Positions 1-8,529 of a DNA stretch of 30,035 bases are shown piece by piece. Source of the stretch: Bacillota bacterium (GTDB lineage: Bacteria; Bacillota_C; Negativicutes; JAEYSJ01). The notes under the pieces are model-generated. The model was given only the letters and a program-made list of their open reading frames with translations, did not search any database and was not told the origin of the DNA. The translations under genes were made by a program, and so were the position numbers. Numbering within the stretch: the first letter of the stretch is position 1; each line of letters opens with the position of its first letter. Location of the stretch: the NCBI GenBank assembly GCA_023434855.1, contig JAEYSJ010000015.1:1-30035 (forward strand), written 5' to 3'.

Positions 1-281
1 GAAAAAGTCTTTACCGCAGCCGCTACCGACAAATACATTTCCCCTGCGTAATCAGGGTTAAACACCGGCGTTGCTTTAAGCCCCCGCGCCACCGGCGACA
101 GGTCTTCGGCGCGATGGCCGGTCACCACTCTGATATCCTCTATACCGGCCAGATGAAAATTATTTATCGCGTTGGCGATGATAGTCGTATCACCCAGCGG
201 CAAAAGTGGTTTATATCTTCCCATCCTTGATGAGAAGCCGGCAGCCAATATAACAGCTGCAATTTTGCTGTTTGTTCGCAT
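1..281 (-). CDS. MobA-like nucleotidyltransferase, 3' part cut by window edge
   Basis: Only the first 93 or so residues are present; the gene runs off the left end of the window. The start is the ATG at 281 (MRTNSKIAAVILAAG), preceded by a GGGG-type ribosome site. The N-terminus shows the nucleotide-binding signature of MobA/MocA-type NTP transferases: LAAGFSSRMGRYKPLLPLG at about residues 12-30, followed by GDTTI. Such enzymes transfer CMP or GMP to molybdopterin, or NMP to sugar phosphates. Next to a Mo aldehyde oxidoreductase operon, the cytidylyltransferase (MocA-like) role is the natural reading, since D. gigas-type aldehyde oxidoreductases use molybdopterin cytosine dinucleotide. From memory, the corresponding D. 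vulgaris neighbourhood also contains such a gene (DVU_1551 family). It is separated from the upstream operon by a terminator at 328-367. The substrate is inferred. Confidence 0.85.
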   Translation of the reverse strand, partial: MRTNSKIAAVILAAGFSSRMGRYKPLLPLGDTTIIANAINNFHLAGIEDIRVVTGHRAEDLSPVARGLKATPVFNPDYAGEMYLSVAAAVKTF

Positions 282-327
282 TTTCCCCGTCCGCCTGACT
301 TTTTATAAGTTTGGCCAGAATAGCCTA

Positions 328-367
328 AAATATTAAAAACTATCGCCAGGGCAAATTGCCCCTGGCG
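328..367 (-). terminator. Rho-independent terminator of the aldehyde oxidoreductase operon
   Basis: The arms CGCCAGGG (344-351) and CCCTGGCG (360-367) form an 8-bp GC-rich stem. On the minus strand it is followed by ATAGTTTTTAATATTTT. It lies 41 bases past the stop of the C-GCAxxG-C-C gene, so the operon probably ends here and the nucleotidyltransferase has separate or read-through transcription. Confidence 0.8.
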
Positions 368-407
368 CAGTAAATTAACAATATCCTTAAATATACCTTA
401 TATTATT

Positions 408-854
408 TTATAACATCCCGCCAGCCAGGTCGTAACCATTGGCTGTCAACAATTCATTAACTTTTTCGTAGGTTTTCAGCACTAACTGCGGGCAGCGCGC
501 TGCCCGGTTATTAGGATCTTGTTCCAAAATATCATTGCAGGCAATTCCACCATAAGCAGATTGAAATTCTTGTTCAAACCAGGCCACCAATTCGGCAACC
601 ATCGAATTCAGCCTGCTGTCTTCCAGTTCTTCAGCTTCTCCTTTGCCGGCGTATAAGCCCAGCAGACAGGCACCACCGGTCAGCGCACCACAGGTCTTGC
701 CGCAAAAACCCATTCCGCCTACCAGTCCACCCATAGCCCTGATCAAATCAGGGTTGGTCTTACCTTGTGCTTCCAAGCCCAGAATAAGCAAAATTTGACT
801 ACAGTAAAACCCCTCCTGGGACAGTTCAATCATTCTCATAAATTCATCTGTCAT
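408..854 (-). CDS. C-GCAxxG-C-C family protein (DVU_1555-like)
   Basis: A 148-residue soluble protein. It carries the family signature around residues 50-66 (GFCGKTCGALTGGACLLG), with additional cysteines near residue 18 (YCSQ), in the middle (ACND) and later (RCPQL). This is the pattern of the C_GCAxxG_C_C family (PF09719), which are small putative redox or metal-binding proteins of unknown reaction. The ATG at 854 overlaps the stop of the upstream methyltransferase in an ATGA arrangement, so the two are translationally coupled. As I recall, a DVU_1555-family member sits in the same order behind the aldehyde oxidoreductase of Desulfovibrio vulgaris, which suggests a conserved accessory role in maturing or serving that enzyme. 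That role is inference; the family assignment is firm. Confidence 0.88.
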   Translation of the reverse strand: MTDEFMRMIELSQEGFYCSQILLILGLEAQGKTNPDLIRAMGGLVGGMGFCGKTCGALTGGACLLGLYAGKGEAEELEDSRLNSMVAELVAWFEQEFQSAYGGIACNDILEQDPNNRAARCPQLVLKTYEKVNELLTANGYDLAGGML

Positions 855-1582
855 TCATCCGCCCCCCTTTTCGTTGCAACCATAATAAAATATCCTGGTC
901 TGGCCTGCCTGACTGCCTGTGTTACGGTTTCGGCTTCCGACGCACAGCCCCACCATGAAGACAAAGAACCATACTCCATAATAATCATGGCTACAAAGGC
1001 TTTCCAAACCTCGGAGCAATCTTCCCAATAATCAACGGTAAAACCATGGGCCAGCAATCTTTCCTTGAGAACCTTTTGCGAAAACGCACCGGACAAGCAA
1101 CAAACATCCGGCAGAGCACGTATCCCGGCAGTTCCATCCTCGTTCCGCACATATACATCGCTTACCGCCAGCTTACCTCCCGGTCTAAGCACACGTGAAA
1201 ACTCAGCCAGCGCCTCATCGACATCCGGCATAACCGATAAGCTGCATTCGGCCAGCAGGCCGTCAGCTTCACCGGATAGCAGCGGTAGTTTGTCACCTGA
1301 CGCCTGAATAAGCGGTAAAGCAGGATTTCTCTCCAACCCCCGCTTGATAAGTGGCGCTGAAGGATCCACACCCAATACCGCGAAACCTTGCTGCAGCAAA
1401 TATTCGACTGTAATACCAATTCCGCAGCCAACATCAATAACCCGGCTACCAGACGAAAAGCCGCACAAGCTTATCAACTGATTTGTCAGTTTCAGCCCGC
1501 CCGGCCTGAACACGTCTCCAGGCAATTGCCAGGCTGGACTCTCATATACCGAGCAAGCCCTGGCAACCTCGTCCCGTCCCAT
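851..1582 (-). CDS. SAM-dependent methyltransferase (DVU_1556-like)
   Basis: A 243-residue class I methyltransferase. Motif I of the SAM-binding fold is clear (VIDVGCGIG, about residues 48-56), followed by the acidic loop (VLGVDPS), motif III-like PLLSGEADGL, and the LRPGGKLAVSD segment typical of the Methyltransf_11 group. An unusual run of cysteines and tryptophans (DVCCLSGAF, YWEDCSEVW, SWWGCASEA) follows in the C-terminal half. The substrate is not deducible. The gene is one base after the end of the small CxxC gene and overlaps the C-GCAxxG-C-C gene by 4 bases (ATGA). I recall the same neighbours in D. vulgaris (DVU_1556), so it is probably a dedicated companion of the aldehyde oxidoreductase, perhaps modifying a cofactor or a partner protein. 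The function beyond methyl transfer is inferred. Confidence 0.87.
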   Translation of the reverse strand: MGRDEVARACSVYESPAWQLPGDVFRPGGLKLTNQLISLCGFSSGSRVIDVGCGIGITVEYLLQQGFAVLGVDPSAPLIKRGLERNPALPLIQASGDKLPLLSGEADGLLAECSLSVMPDVDEALAEFSRVLRPGGKLAVSDVYVRNEDGTAGIRALPDVCCLSGAFSQKVLKERLLAHGFTVDYWEDCSEVWKAFVAMIIMEYGSLSSWWGCASEAETVTQAVRQARPGYFIMVATKRGADE

Positions 1583-1583
1583 G

Positions 1584-1796
1584 CTACTTATCCTCCAGTG
1601 CCCTTTCCGCCTTGCGCATTTTGCCCAATACTAAGTCTTCCGGCAAAAAAACGAGTTCGCATTTAGGACATTTATACAACTTATAAGGAAAGCTGCTGCC
1701 TGCATAGGAAAAATTAACTGTTCCAAGTTCCAACGGTACGTTGCACTTGACGCAAATTAGATTTTCCGCCAGCGGCTGGCTTTGTTCCTTGTCCAT
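1584..1796 (-). CDS. Small CxxC redox/zinc-ribbon protein (DVU_1557-like)
   Basis: A 70-residue protein with two CxxC pairs, ICVKCNVPL near residue 16 and YKCPKCELVF near residue 44. This is the layout of a rubredoxin-like or zinc-ribbon knuckle. I place the start at the ATG at 1796 rather than the TTG at 1820, because GAGG lies 8 bases in front of the ATG, overlapping the last codons of the upstream flavoprotein gene. No signal peptide or membrane segment is visible. It sits between the large flavin/Fe-S oxidoreductase and the methyltransferase. A family with this position is annotated as redox protein DVU_1557, from memory. It could bind zinc or iron; the sequence does not decide. Confidence 0.8.
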   Translation of the reverse strand: MDKEQSQPLAENLICVKCNVPLELGTVNFSYAGSSFPYKLYKCPKCELVFLPEDLVLGKMRKAERALEDK

Positions 1797-1806
1797 ATCT
1801 TCCGCC

Positions 1807-4140
1807 TCACTTCTCGGCAATTTCCATTCTATGACTATATGCGTTATGAATTACAAACCCTGAATCCTGCTTGGTATATTCCACCCAGTAAGTTACGGTG
1901 GCTGGTTTGTAATAGGCCAGATAATGCCCACTCACAGAATCCTTTAGCTTATTGCCGGTATTTTCCGCATAAGCAACCACTTGTTGAAGATCTTCCTTGA
2001 GGATAATCCTGTCTTCCAGCACTGCCCATACATCATCACTGATAATCAACGGCAGACCATCTGACCGGTCCTCCGCCGCTTCCTGCCAAGCTTCCCGCAA
2101 CAGGGAAGTTTTCAACCTGGCACGGTTCTCGCGGCGTTCTGAGTATCCCGGTGCCTTGCGGTCAGCCATATCAATCCCGGCCTCCTTAAAGATTATATCA
2201 AGCAAATGCACCGTCCGCTTACCTCTTTGGGCAAAATTATCGCGGCACATGGCGCAATAAGTTAAATAATCGGTATCGCTCTGCCCGATACGCCGTTTAA
2301 TGGACTTTTCTGCAACCTCCCGGTTGGCAAAAAACATTAGCCCGCCATAACCGCAGCACTCAGTCAGCTCGCCGCCATACTTCAGCTCTTCAAGCCGGTA
2401 TCCCAGTTGTTTCGCTATGCTGCGCACGCTTTCCTGGATCGCCGGATCATGCCTGGTGGTACAGGCATCATGCACCGCCAGTACGCCATCCTGTACTTTT
2501 TCCACATCTGACGGCAATCCCAGCCGCGACATTACTGTCCATAAAGACTCTACTTCTGCATCAGGGAAATTCGCCTTAAAATTATGATAACAGGTGGAGC
2601 ACGCAGTTATAATCGGCGGTTTGCCCATTTCCCGCCACTTATTTTCTATTCCCTGCAAAGTTTCTTTATAAAGGGCCAGCTCACCGGCCCATTCCGCCGG
2701 CGCGCCACAGCAGCCCAGCATCAGGCCGACACCACCTGCAATATTGTCCCTGAGATATTGATACGCCTTCTTTACTTGTTCCGGTGAAGAAGCGCTCAAC
2801 TGACAACCAGGGAAAAACAATGTTTTGCTGGTGGTAAAGCCTGGTTGGTGTTTAGCCAAAGTAAACAGTTCACTGTTGCTGAAAGCCATATCGCGTAAAG
2901 GAAAATCATGGAGAGATATAGGCATTTTGCCTGTCTCGACCATCGTTTCCCGGGCCTCTCGGCATACTTCGCCCATATTCAGATTGTTAGGACATACCTC
3001 GGCACACAGGCCGCACCGGCTGCAGGTGTTAATCATGGCATTGGCATGATGGATACCCATAACAATGGAAAGATTGTTGTAAACCTCGCGGACATACCGT
3101 TTGGGATAGCTGCGATAGTGGGCCAAATATTCGCACGCTTTGACACATTCCAAACATTGGCACTGCAGGCATCTTTGGGCTTCCTGCAAGGCTTCCTCCT
3201 TGCTGTATCCGCCTTGCGGGTCTGACGCTGCCACCTCAGGCAAATGCTCTACTTCTTTAATATTGGTATACAGAGTAGTAGCGTATGGTCCTTCATTTTC
3301 CCGTGTTGATGTCAAAGAAACATTCTGCAAAAACCGGTCGATGGTAATAGCTGCCCGCCGCCCGTCAGCCATTGAACTAATGGGGGAATATTTGGCCGAT
3401 TCCCGCCGCTGACTGCCACCGGCATACACTTTTTCCCTATTGGTAGCATAGGTTACCGGATCTGTTTGTAAATAGCCGGCAGGGGTCAATGTTAAACCAA
3501 GTTCCAAATCGGCTGCCGCCATCGCCCCGATACCAAGATAAACCGCATCGAAATCCTGGCAAATAGCATCCAAAGTCAGATTGGCCGTGTTACCACCGCC
3601 GACTTTGGTGTGATAGTTGATTGTTACACCCAGATTTTGCAACACAGCAAAATCGGCATCAATGGCCGACTGAGGCAACATTTCCGGCGTGTATTGACGA
3701 ATACTGCCGCCTAATTGATCACCGGACTCAAAAACAGTCACTTGATATCCTTTTCGTGCAAGATCAAACGCTGCCGTGAGTCCGCTGAGGCCGCCGCCAA
3801 CCACCGCAACCCGCTTGTTCTTTGCCGTCATAGCGGATATTTTTCCGGCAGGCTTGTCGGCATAGTTCATACAAGCTCTTTCCAACGCTCTCATGGCTAT
3901 TGCGCCCCCGGCCTCGCCTCGCTTACAGGCCGACTGGCAGGGTTGGTCGCAAATACGGCTGATAATCTCGGGAAAGGGGACTGCCTTTTTGTAAATAGTC
4001 AGACTACCGGCAAAATCTCCTTTGCGGAAAGCACCGGCCAGTCCACGTGCGTCAACATGCAACGGGCAGGCTGTTACGCAAGCCGCCGGTTGCTCCTGTA
4101 TACATTTGGCCTCCAGTTCGCGTAGTTCTTTTTGATCCAT
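1807..4140 (-). CDS. FAD/NAD(P)-dependent oxidoreductase with Fe-S and CCG (heterodisulfide-reductase-like) domains
   Basis: A 777-residue cytoplasmic electron-transfer protein. In order it has: an N-terminal cysteine-rich domain like glutamate synthase small subunit or dihydropyrimidine dehydrogenase (ACVTACPLHVDARG near residue 20, ICDQPCQSACKRGEAGG near 63); an FAD-binding Rossmann motif (VAVVGGGLSGLTAAF, 111-125) with VFESGDQLGG; two ferredoxin-like cysteine clusters (CLQCQCLECVKAC and CSRCGLCAEVCPNN); and two CCG-type domains (FFPGCQLSAS, GCCGAPAEWAG, HDACTTRHD, ECCGYGG) as in HdrB or GlpC. The family is known as pyridine nucleotide-disulfide oxidoreductase/dicluster-binding protein. It probably carries electrons between the aldehyde oxidoreductase (171 bases upstream, same strand) and NAD(P) or another carrier; this partner role is inferred from the conserved neighbourhood. 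Confidence 0.88.
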   Translation of the reverse strand: MDQKELRELEAKCIQEQPAACVTACPLHVDARGLAGAFRKGDFAGSLTIYKKAVPFPEIISRICDQPCQSACKRGEAGGAIAMRALERACMNYADKPAGKISAMTAKNKRVAVVGGGLSGLTAAFDLARKGYQVTVFESGDQLGGSIRQYTPEMLPQSAIDADFAVLQNLGVTINYHTKVGGGNTANLTLDAICQDFDAVYLGIGAMAAADLELGLTLTPAGYLQTDPVTYATNREKVYAGGSQRRESAKYSPISSMADGRRAAITIDRFLQNVSLTSTRENEGPYATTLYTNIKEVEHLPEVAASDPQGGYSKEEALQEAQRCLQCQCLECVKACEYLAHYRSYPKRYVREVYNNLSIVMGIHHANAMINTCSRCGLCAEVCPNNLNMGEVCREARETMVETGKMPISLHDFPLRDMAFSNSELFTLAKHQPGFTTSKTLFFPGCQLSASSPEQVKKAYQYLRDNIAGGVGLMLGCCGAPAEWAGELALYKETLQGIENKWREMGKPPIITACSTCYHNFKANFPDAEVESLWTVMSRLGLPSDVEKVQDGVLAVHDACTTRHDPAIQESVRSIAKQLGYRLEELKYGGELTECCGYGGLMFFANREVAEKSIKRRIGQSDTDYLTYCAMCRDNFAQRGKRTVHLLDIIFKEAGIDMADRKAPGYSERRENRARLKTSLLREAWQEAAEDRSDGLPLIISDDVWAVLEDRIILKEDLQQVVAYAENTGNKLKDSVSGHYLAYYKPATVTYWVEYTKQDSGFVIHNAYSHRMEIAEK

Positions 4141-4228
4141 GACTGTTCTCTCTCTCTAATTAAGTATTTTCTCTCTAAATAAAAAATTTCGAATATTACG
4201 TTCTTGACGCAATTCGTTTATATATGGC

Positions 4229-4264
4229 AATGCAGGGGCGACTTATAAAAACCGCCCCTACATT
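4229..4264. repeat. GTAGGGGCG-type inverted repeat
   Basis: The arms AATGCAGGGGCG (4229-4240) and CGCCCCTACATT (4253-4264) pair over 12 positions with one mismatch around a 12-base loop. No T-tract follows on either strand, so it is not a classic terminator. It resembles the small GTAGGGGCG palindromes dispersed between genes in many bacterial genomes. It lies in the 171-base gap after the aldehyde oxidoreductase gene and may act as an RNA-stabilising or attenuating hairpin. Confidence 0.6.
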
Positions 4265-4311
4265 GTCTGTTACCACTATTTTACTATTTTTTTGTTACTT
4301 TGTCTATAAGA

Positions 4312-7059
4312 CTATTTAGGCATTACTTTGTTGTTGCCTTCTAAAGCAGCCTTAATTTTTTCCGGTAATGCCGGTACGGACAATACGCGAGCGCCGCAAG
4401 CATTGTAGATAGCGTTCAGGATTGCCGGATGTGGAGCAGTCAGCGGGCCTTCGCCTACGCCAGCAGCACCGTACGGTCCATGTTCACGCGGAGTTTGAAC
4501 ATAAATCAGCGGCATTTCATCAGGAACGTCAGCGATCATCGGCAGACCGCAGCCAGCAAGGCTGGTATGTTTCTTGAGGTCGTCGAAGTCCTCGGTAAGA
4601 GCAAGGCCGATACCTTGAGCCAGAGCGCCGAAGATTTGGCCGTCAGTAGTAGTCCTGTTGGTAAGAGTGCCAATATCATGAGCGGAAGTGAATCTTACCA
4701 CTTTAGCCTTGAAGGTCTTCATGTCAACTTCAACTTCAGGCATAAATACGTCATACATGTAAACAGGGAACGGATTGCCTTGGCAGGTTTCCGGACTGCA
4801 GTCGGTGCACATGGAGGCAGCCCATTTACCTTCATAACGGGTAGGAATCTTCTCAGCTACCATTTCGTCATAAGTACGGAAGGTGCCGTCGGATTTCTTC
4901 ATTGCATTAACGAGCATTTCGCAGCCAACGCGGATAGCATTACCAGTCATTACGTTCTGACGGCTGCCGCCGGAAGGACCGCTGGCCGGAGTGAAGGCCA
5001 TGTCGTTCATAACAAGTTTGATTTGGTCAGGAGTGATACCCATTTGACGGAGAGTTTCATGAGCATGAGTCAAAGAAGCAAGGTCTGAGCCTTGACCATG
5101 ATCCTGCCAGGAATCGAAGACGGTTACAGTGCCGTCTTGGTTCAGTTCAATATAAGCTACCGATCCGTCAGGGCCGTCAAGACCGCAGCCATAGTTACCG
5201 ATTGCAAGACCTACGCCGTATTTCTTCTCAGCAGTTGACATTTCTTTGCAGCGTTTTTTGGCTTCTTCGTACAATGGGCGAATTTTATCCATCATTTCTT
5301 CATACGGGAATACTTCAGGAGTAGAACCGGTAGGAGTAGTTGAACCAGGACGATAGATATTCTTGTAGCGCAGATCAAATGGATCCATGCCAAGTTTTTC
5401 AGCCAGTACGTCTATGCAGATCTCGGAAGACAGGAAGGCTTTCGGTGAACCATAGGCACGGAAAGCGGAGCCCCAGCCATGGTTGGTGCACACGGTGTAA
5501 CCTTTACCACGGATATTCGGGATATTGTAGCCAGCGCCAGTGAACTGACCTTGACGTACAGTATTGAGGTCACCGAATTCGCTGTAAGGACCATGGTCAA
5601 GCCACCAAGCGGTTTCCATAGCCACCAATTTACCGGTTTTGTCAGCGCAAAGCTTGGTTTTAACAAGAGCAGGTGAACGTTTGCCGGTATAAGTGATTTG
5701 TTGGAACATATTGAATACCAAAGAAACAGGTTTGCCGTCGCAGGCGATACAAGCAACAGCCAGTAATGCTTCGTTGGTCGGGCTGAATTTGTAACCGAAA
5801 GTAGCGCCGGTCGGGTTAGCAACAAGACGCAGTTTTTCAGGCTCAATGCCGATACCAGGAACGATCATGGCATGGTGTAAGTGAAGAGCGATCGACTTGG
5901 AATGAACAGTGATGCGGCCTTCTTCGTCGGTATAAGCGTTACCGCAGTCAGGCTCGATCGGAAGATGCGGTTGACGGCTGCAGTAAGTTTCTACTTCTGC
6001 AACTACGTTATTAGGATCATCCATGAAGGATTTGGTGTCAGCGCCTTTTACAACGCCTTGCTCATAGTATACGTTAGGAGTACCAGGATGGATTTCAATA
6101 GCGTCAGGAGCCATAGCAGCCCAGCCGCTCATGTAAGCAGGCAGAACTTCCAGGTCAACTTTAACTTTGGCAGCAGCTGCTTTAGCATGTTCTTCAGTAT
6201 CAGCAGCAACTATAGCAATAGCATCGCCGAATTGGAATACTTTCTCATCGCAGAGGATGGGACGATCCCAGCCGTCACCTTTATTGCTCGGGAAGGTGAT
6301 AAGACCGGTAATCCGGTTTTTGCCTTTAACATCTTTATGGGTGATAACTTTATATACACCAGGCATTTTTTCAGCTGCGGAAGTATCGATGCCTTTGATA
6401 TTGGCATGGGAAACTTCAGCCTGTACCAATGCGAGACGCAGAGTACCTTCAGGCATTTGCTCGGCAACGTCGGCGCCGAAGTCCCAGGTACCGGTAACTT
6501 TTTGGATAGCGGACGGACGAATGTAGGTAGTGCCATAGATCTTATTGCCAACAGGCTTGTAGATCAGATCTTCTTTGCGTATTTCACCGCGGATAATCTG
6601 AGCTGCTGACATAACTGCATCAACTAATGGTTTATAGCCGGTACAGCGGCAGGCATTTTTATGTTTTTGGAACCACTCGCGAACTTCGTCACGGGTCGGA
6701 TTAGCATTTTCGTCTAACAGTACTTTGGCGGACATAATGAAACCAGGGCTGCAGAAACCGCACTGAGCGCAACCATAAGCCATCCAGGCAACTTGCAGCG
6801 GATGGAGATTTTCCGGAGTGCCAATACCTTCAATAGTAGTGATTACTGCATCATCAGGAACTCTCTTCATTTTCAGCACGCAGGATAATACTACGCGGCC
6901 GTCCATGATAATCGAGCATGCACCGCATTGTGCCTGACCGCAACCAACTTTACAGCCGGTCATGAGCAGTTGCTTACGGAGCACATCAGCCAATGTGCTT
7001 TCAGGATTGACAATCAGTGTCCGGGTGAGACCATTGATCTTCAGTACCTTTTTTTGCAT
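4312..7059 (-). CDS. mop: Molybdenum-dependent aldehyde oxidoreductase (xanthine oxidase family)
   Basis: A 915-residue single-chain enzyme of the Desulfovibrio gigas aldehyde oxidoreductase type, oxidising aldehydes to carboxylic acids at a Mo centre. A plant-ferredoxin-type [2Fe-2S] domain has cysteines at 40, 45, 48 and 60. A second helical [2Fe-2S] domain has cysteines at 100, 103, 137 and 139, which are the same positions known from D. gigas. The Mo domains include the LGCGLD-like glycine loops, SGPSGGSRQ, and the C-terminal GVGEGPLTAPHPA, whose glutamate (about residue 870) corresponds to the catalytic Glu869. No FAD domain is present, as expected for this type; electrons leave through the Fe-S clusters, presumably to the flavoprotein encoded next. 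AAAGGAGAG precedes the ATG. It lies 208 bases below the molybdopterin-binding gene with no strong terminator between, so it is likely co-transcribed from the sigma-54 promoter at 8323-8336. Confidence 0.96.
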   Translation of the reverse strand: MQKKVLKINGLTRTLIVNPESTLADVLRKQLLMTGCKVGCGQAQCGACSIIMDGRVVLSCVLKMKRVPDDAVITTIEGIGTPENLHPLQVAWMAYGCAQCGFCSPGFIMSAKVLLDENANPTRDEVREWFQKHKNACRCTGYKPLVDAVMSAAQIIRGEIRKEDLIYKPVGNKIYGTTYIRPSAIQKVTGTWDFGADVAEQMPEGTLRLALVQAEVSHANIKGIDTSAAEKMPGVYKVITHKDVKGKNRITGLITFPSNKGDGWDRPILCDEKVFQFGDAIAIVAADTEEHAKAAAAKVKVDLEVLPAYMSGWAAMAPDAIEIHPGTPNVYYEQGVVKGADTKSFMDDPNNVVAEVETYCSRQPHLPIEPDCGNAYTDEEGRITVHSKSIALHLHHAMIVPGIGIEPEKLRLVANPTGATFGYKFSPTNEALLAVACIACDGKPVSLVFNMFQQITYTGKRSPALVKTKLCADKTGKLVAMETAWWLDHGPYSEFGDLNTVRQGQFTGAGYNIPNIRGKGYTVCTNHGWGSAFRAYGSPKAFLSSEICIDVLAEKLGMDPFDLRYKNIYRPGSTTPTGSTPEVFPYEEMMDKIRPLYEEAKKRCKEMSTAEKKYGVGLAIGNYGCGLDGPDGSVAYIELNQDGTVTVFDSWQDHGQGSDLASLTHAHETLRQMGITPDQIKLVMNDMAFTPASGPSGGSRQNVMTGNAIRVGCEMLVNAMKKSDGTFRTYDEMVAEKIPTRYEGKWAASMCTDCSPETCQGNPFPVYMYDVFMPEVEVDMKTFKAKVVRFTSAHDIGTLTNRTTTDGQIFGALAQGIGLALTEDFDDLKKHTSLAGCGLPMIADVPDEMPLIYVQTPREHGPYGAAGVGEGPLTAPHPAILNAIYNACGARVLSVPALPEKIKAALEGNNKVMPK

Positions 7060-7267
7060 TTTTTTCTCTCCTTTTACCCTTTTTAATATATTTTGGGTTT
7101 TATCTCAACCACAGGGTTTATCTGACCCAGAGCAAATGCCAGGATCATCGACCCAACATCCTACATCCCTTCCGTGTCTCTATATCCCCTATAGTTTGAT
7201 TCAATAATAATATTGCGTTTTTGAAGGCCTGCTATACACACTACTTTGTTATCACCGGAATTACTGC

Positions 7268-8290
7268 TTAATTTCCTTTGCCGAAAGCGCAATCCGGATA
7301 ACGGCATTCTTCACAGTTGGCACAAAAGCCGCCATGTGCCAGACGGACAATATCCTGTCTGGTAATTTCCTCCCCCGCCAGAATACGGGGAGCAATGAGA
7401 TCAAAAATAGTATTTTTATGAAACATGACACAGCCTGGCAATCCCAAAGCCGGCACTTTTCCAAAATAAGCCAGCATGAACATCGATCCTGGCAAAGTAG
7501 GAGCGCCATAACTTACAATACGCCCGCCTGCCTCCCGGATGCTTTTTGGTGTCAAATCATCAGGATCAACTGCCATACCGCCTGTTGTTACAAGCATGTC
7601 AACCCCATCATTCAGCAGTTCATGAATTGCCCCTTTAATCATTGCCTCATCATCAGGCACGAAAATTTTCCGGACTATTTCTGAACCCCACTCGGTAAAT
7701 TTACGGGATAGCACCGGGCCGAACTTATCCTGGATACGTCCGTAGAATACCTCACTGCCGGTAATTACAACACCTACCTTCAACTTGCGCAGGGGTTTAA
7801 CTTCAATTAACGGATTATTCTCACATATTCTTTCAATTCTGCGAATTTTATCGGCATCTACGACCAGAGGAATTATTTTGCATCCGGCCACCGGTTTGCC
7901 GACGGTAACCAATTGATTGGAATGAAGGGTAACAATCGCTACCTCTTCCGCCTGATTAATTTCTTCTAAAGCATCAATATTTATCTTCAACAACCCGGGA
8001 ACTGCCGCTTTAAGTTCAACTTTGCCTTCCGCCGCATCCACCAGGCTGATCCCCTGTCCTGCTACTGCCTTGGCTATTCTCGCGGCAGCGTCATTTTCAT
8101 GCAGCACATTTTCGTTTATTTCCCATACATACAAATGTTCCTTACCGATATTTAATAAATTAGGAATATCCTCCCGGCGAACAACATGCCCTTTTTTAAA
8201 AGCCAGACCTTTCTTTCGTCCGGGGACAATTTCAGTAATATCATGGCACAAAACCATGCCTTCCGCTTCAAACACAGGAACAACCCGCAT
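7268..8290 (-). CDS. Molybdopterin-binding protein (MoCF/MogA-MoeA-like) with C-terminal four-cysteine tail
   Basis: A 340-residue protein. The start is the ATG at 8290 (MRVVPVFEAEG), with GGAGGAGG 7 bases in front. The C-terminal half is a molybdopterin-binding fold (PF00994): KVGVVITGSEVFYGRIQDKF, then TTGGMAVDPDD and ALGLPGCVMFHK, the equivalents of the TGGxG and GxPG loops of MoeA and MogA. The N-terminal half resembles MoeA-like domains seen in clostridial homologues. The last 18 residues hold CANCEECRYPDC (Cys 323, 326, 329, 334), a possible Fe-S or zinc site not found in classical MoeA. It is the first gene after a near-consensus sigma-54 promoter and precedes the aldehyde oxidoreductase, so it probably inserts or hands over the Mo cofactor to that enzyme. 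The delivery role is inferred. Confidence 0.88.
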   Translation of the reverse strand: MRVVPVFEAEGMVLCHDITEIVPGRKKGLAFKKGHVVRREDIPNLLNIGKEHLYVWEINENVLHENDAAARIAKAVAGQGISLVDAAEGKVELKAAVPGLLKINIDALEEINQAEEVAIVTLHSNQLVTVGKPVAGCKIIPLVVDADKIRRIERICENNPLIEVKPLRKLKVGVVITGSEVFYGRIQDKFGPVLSRKFTEWGSEIVRKIFVPDDEAMIKGAIHELLNDGVDMLVTTGGMAVDPDDLTPKSIREAGGRIVSYGAPTLPGSMFMLAYFGKVPALGLPGCVMFHKNTIFDLIAPRILAGEEITRQDIVRLAHGGFCANCEECRYPDCAFGKGN

Positions 8291-8322
8291 TCGGCAACCT
8301 CCTCCAACGCCCTTATCATATT

Positions 8323-8336
8323 GCAAATACCATGCC
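8323..8336 (-). promoter_or_regulatory. Sigma-54 (-24/-12) promoter of the molybdopterin-binding/aldehyde oxidoreductase operon
   Basis: The minus strand reads TTGGCATGGTATTTGCAAT. The invariant GG (8336-8335) and GC (8324-8323) are separated by exactly 10 bases, and the context matches the YTGGCAYG-N4-TTGCW consensus at nearly every position. Transcription would start near 8312, giving a leader of about 20 bases that contains GGAGGAGG before the ATG at 8290. A sigma-54 activator is encoded immediately upstream, with putative activator sites at 8530-8585, about 200 bases away. Confidence 0.85.
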
Positions 8337-8529
8337 AATTAAATGCAAATGCACAAAATATACACACAAAATACACACAAATTTCTTTTATATACACTAA
8401 ACATGGCGAGTACAGATAAGACTTGGGTGAATTTTTTAAAAAATCATTTAATTTGTTACATTGTACAATGTATTCAATCTACAATCCATGTTATTATATA
8501 TAACAAATATTCCTATAATTGTAATTCAC

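Noticed and set aside
7080..7260. A separate sigma-54 promoter directly before the aldehyde oxidoreductase gene.
   Set aside because: The best candidate (AGGCCTTCAAAAACGCAAT) has 11 rather than 10 bases between GG and GC, so it should not work.
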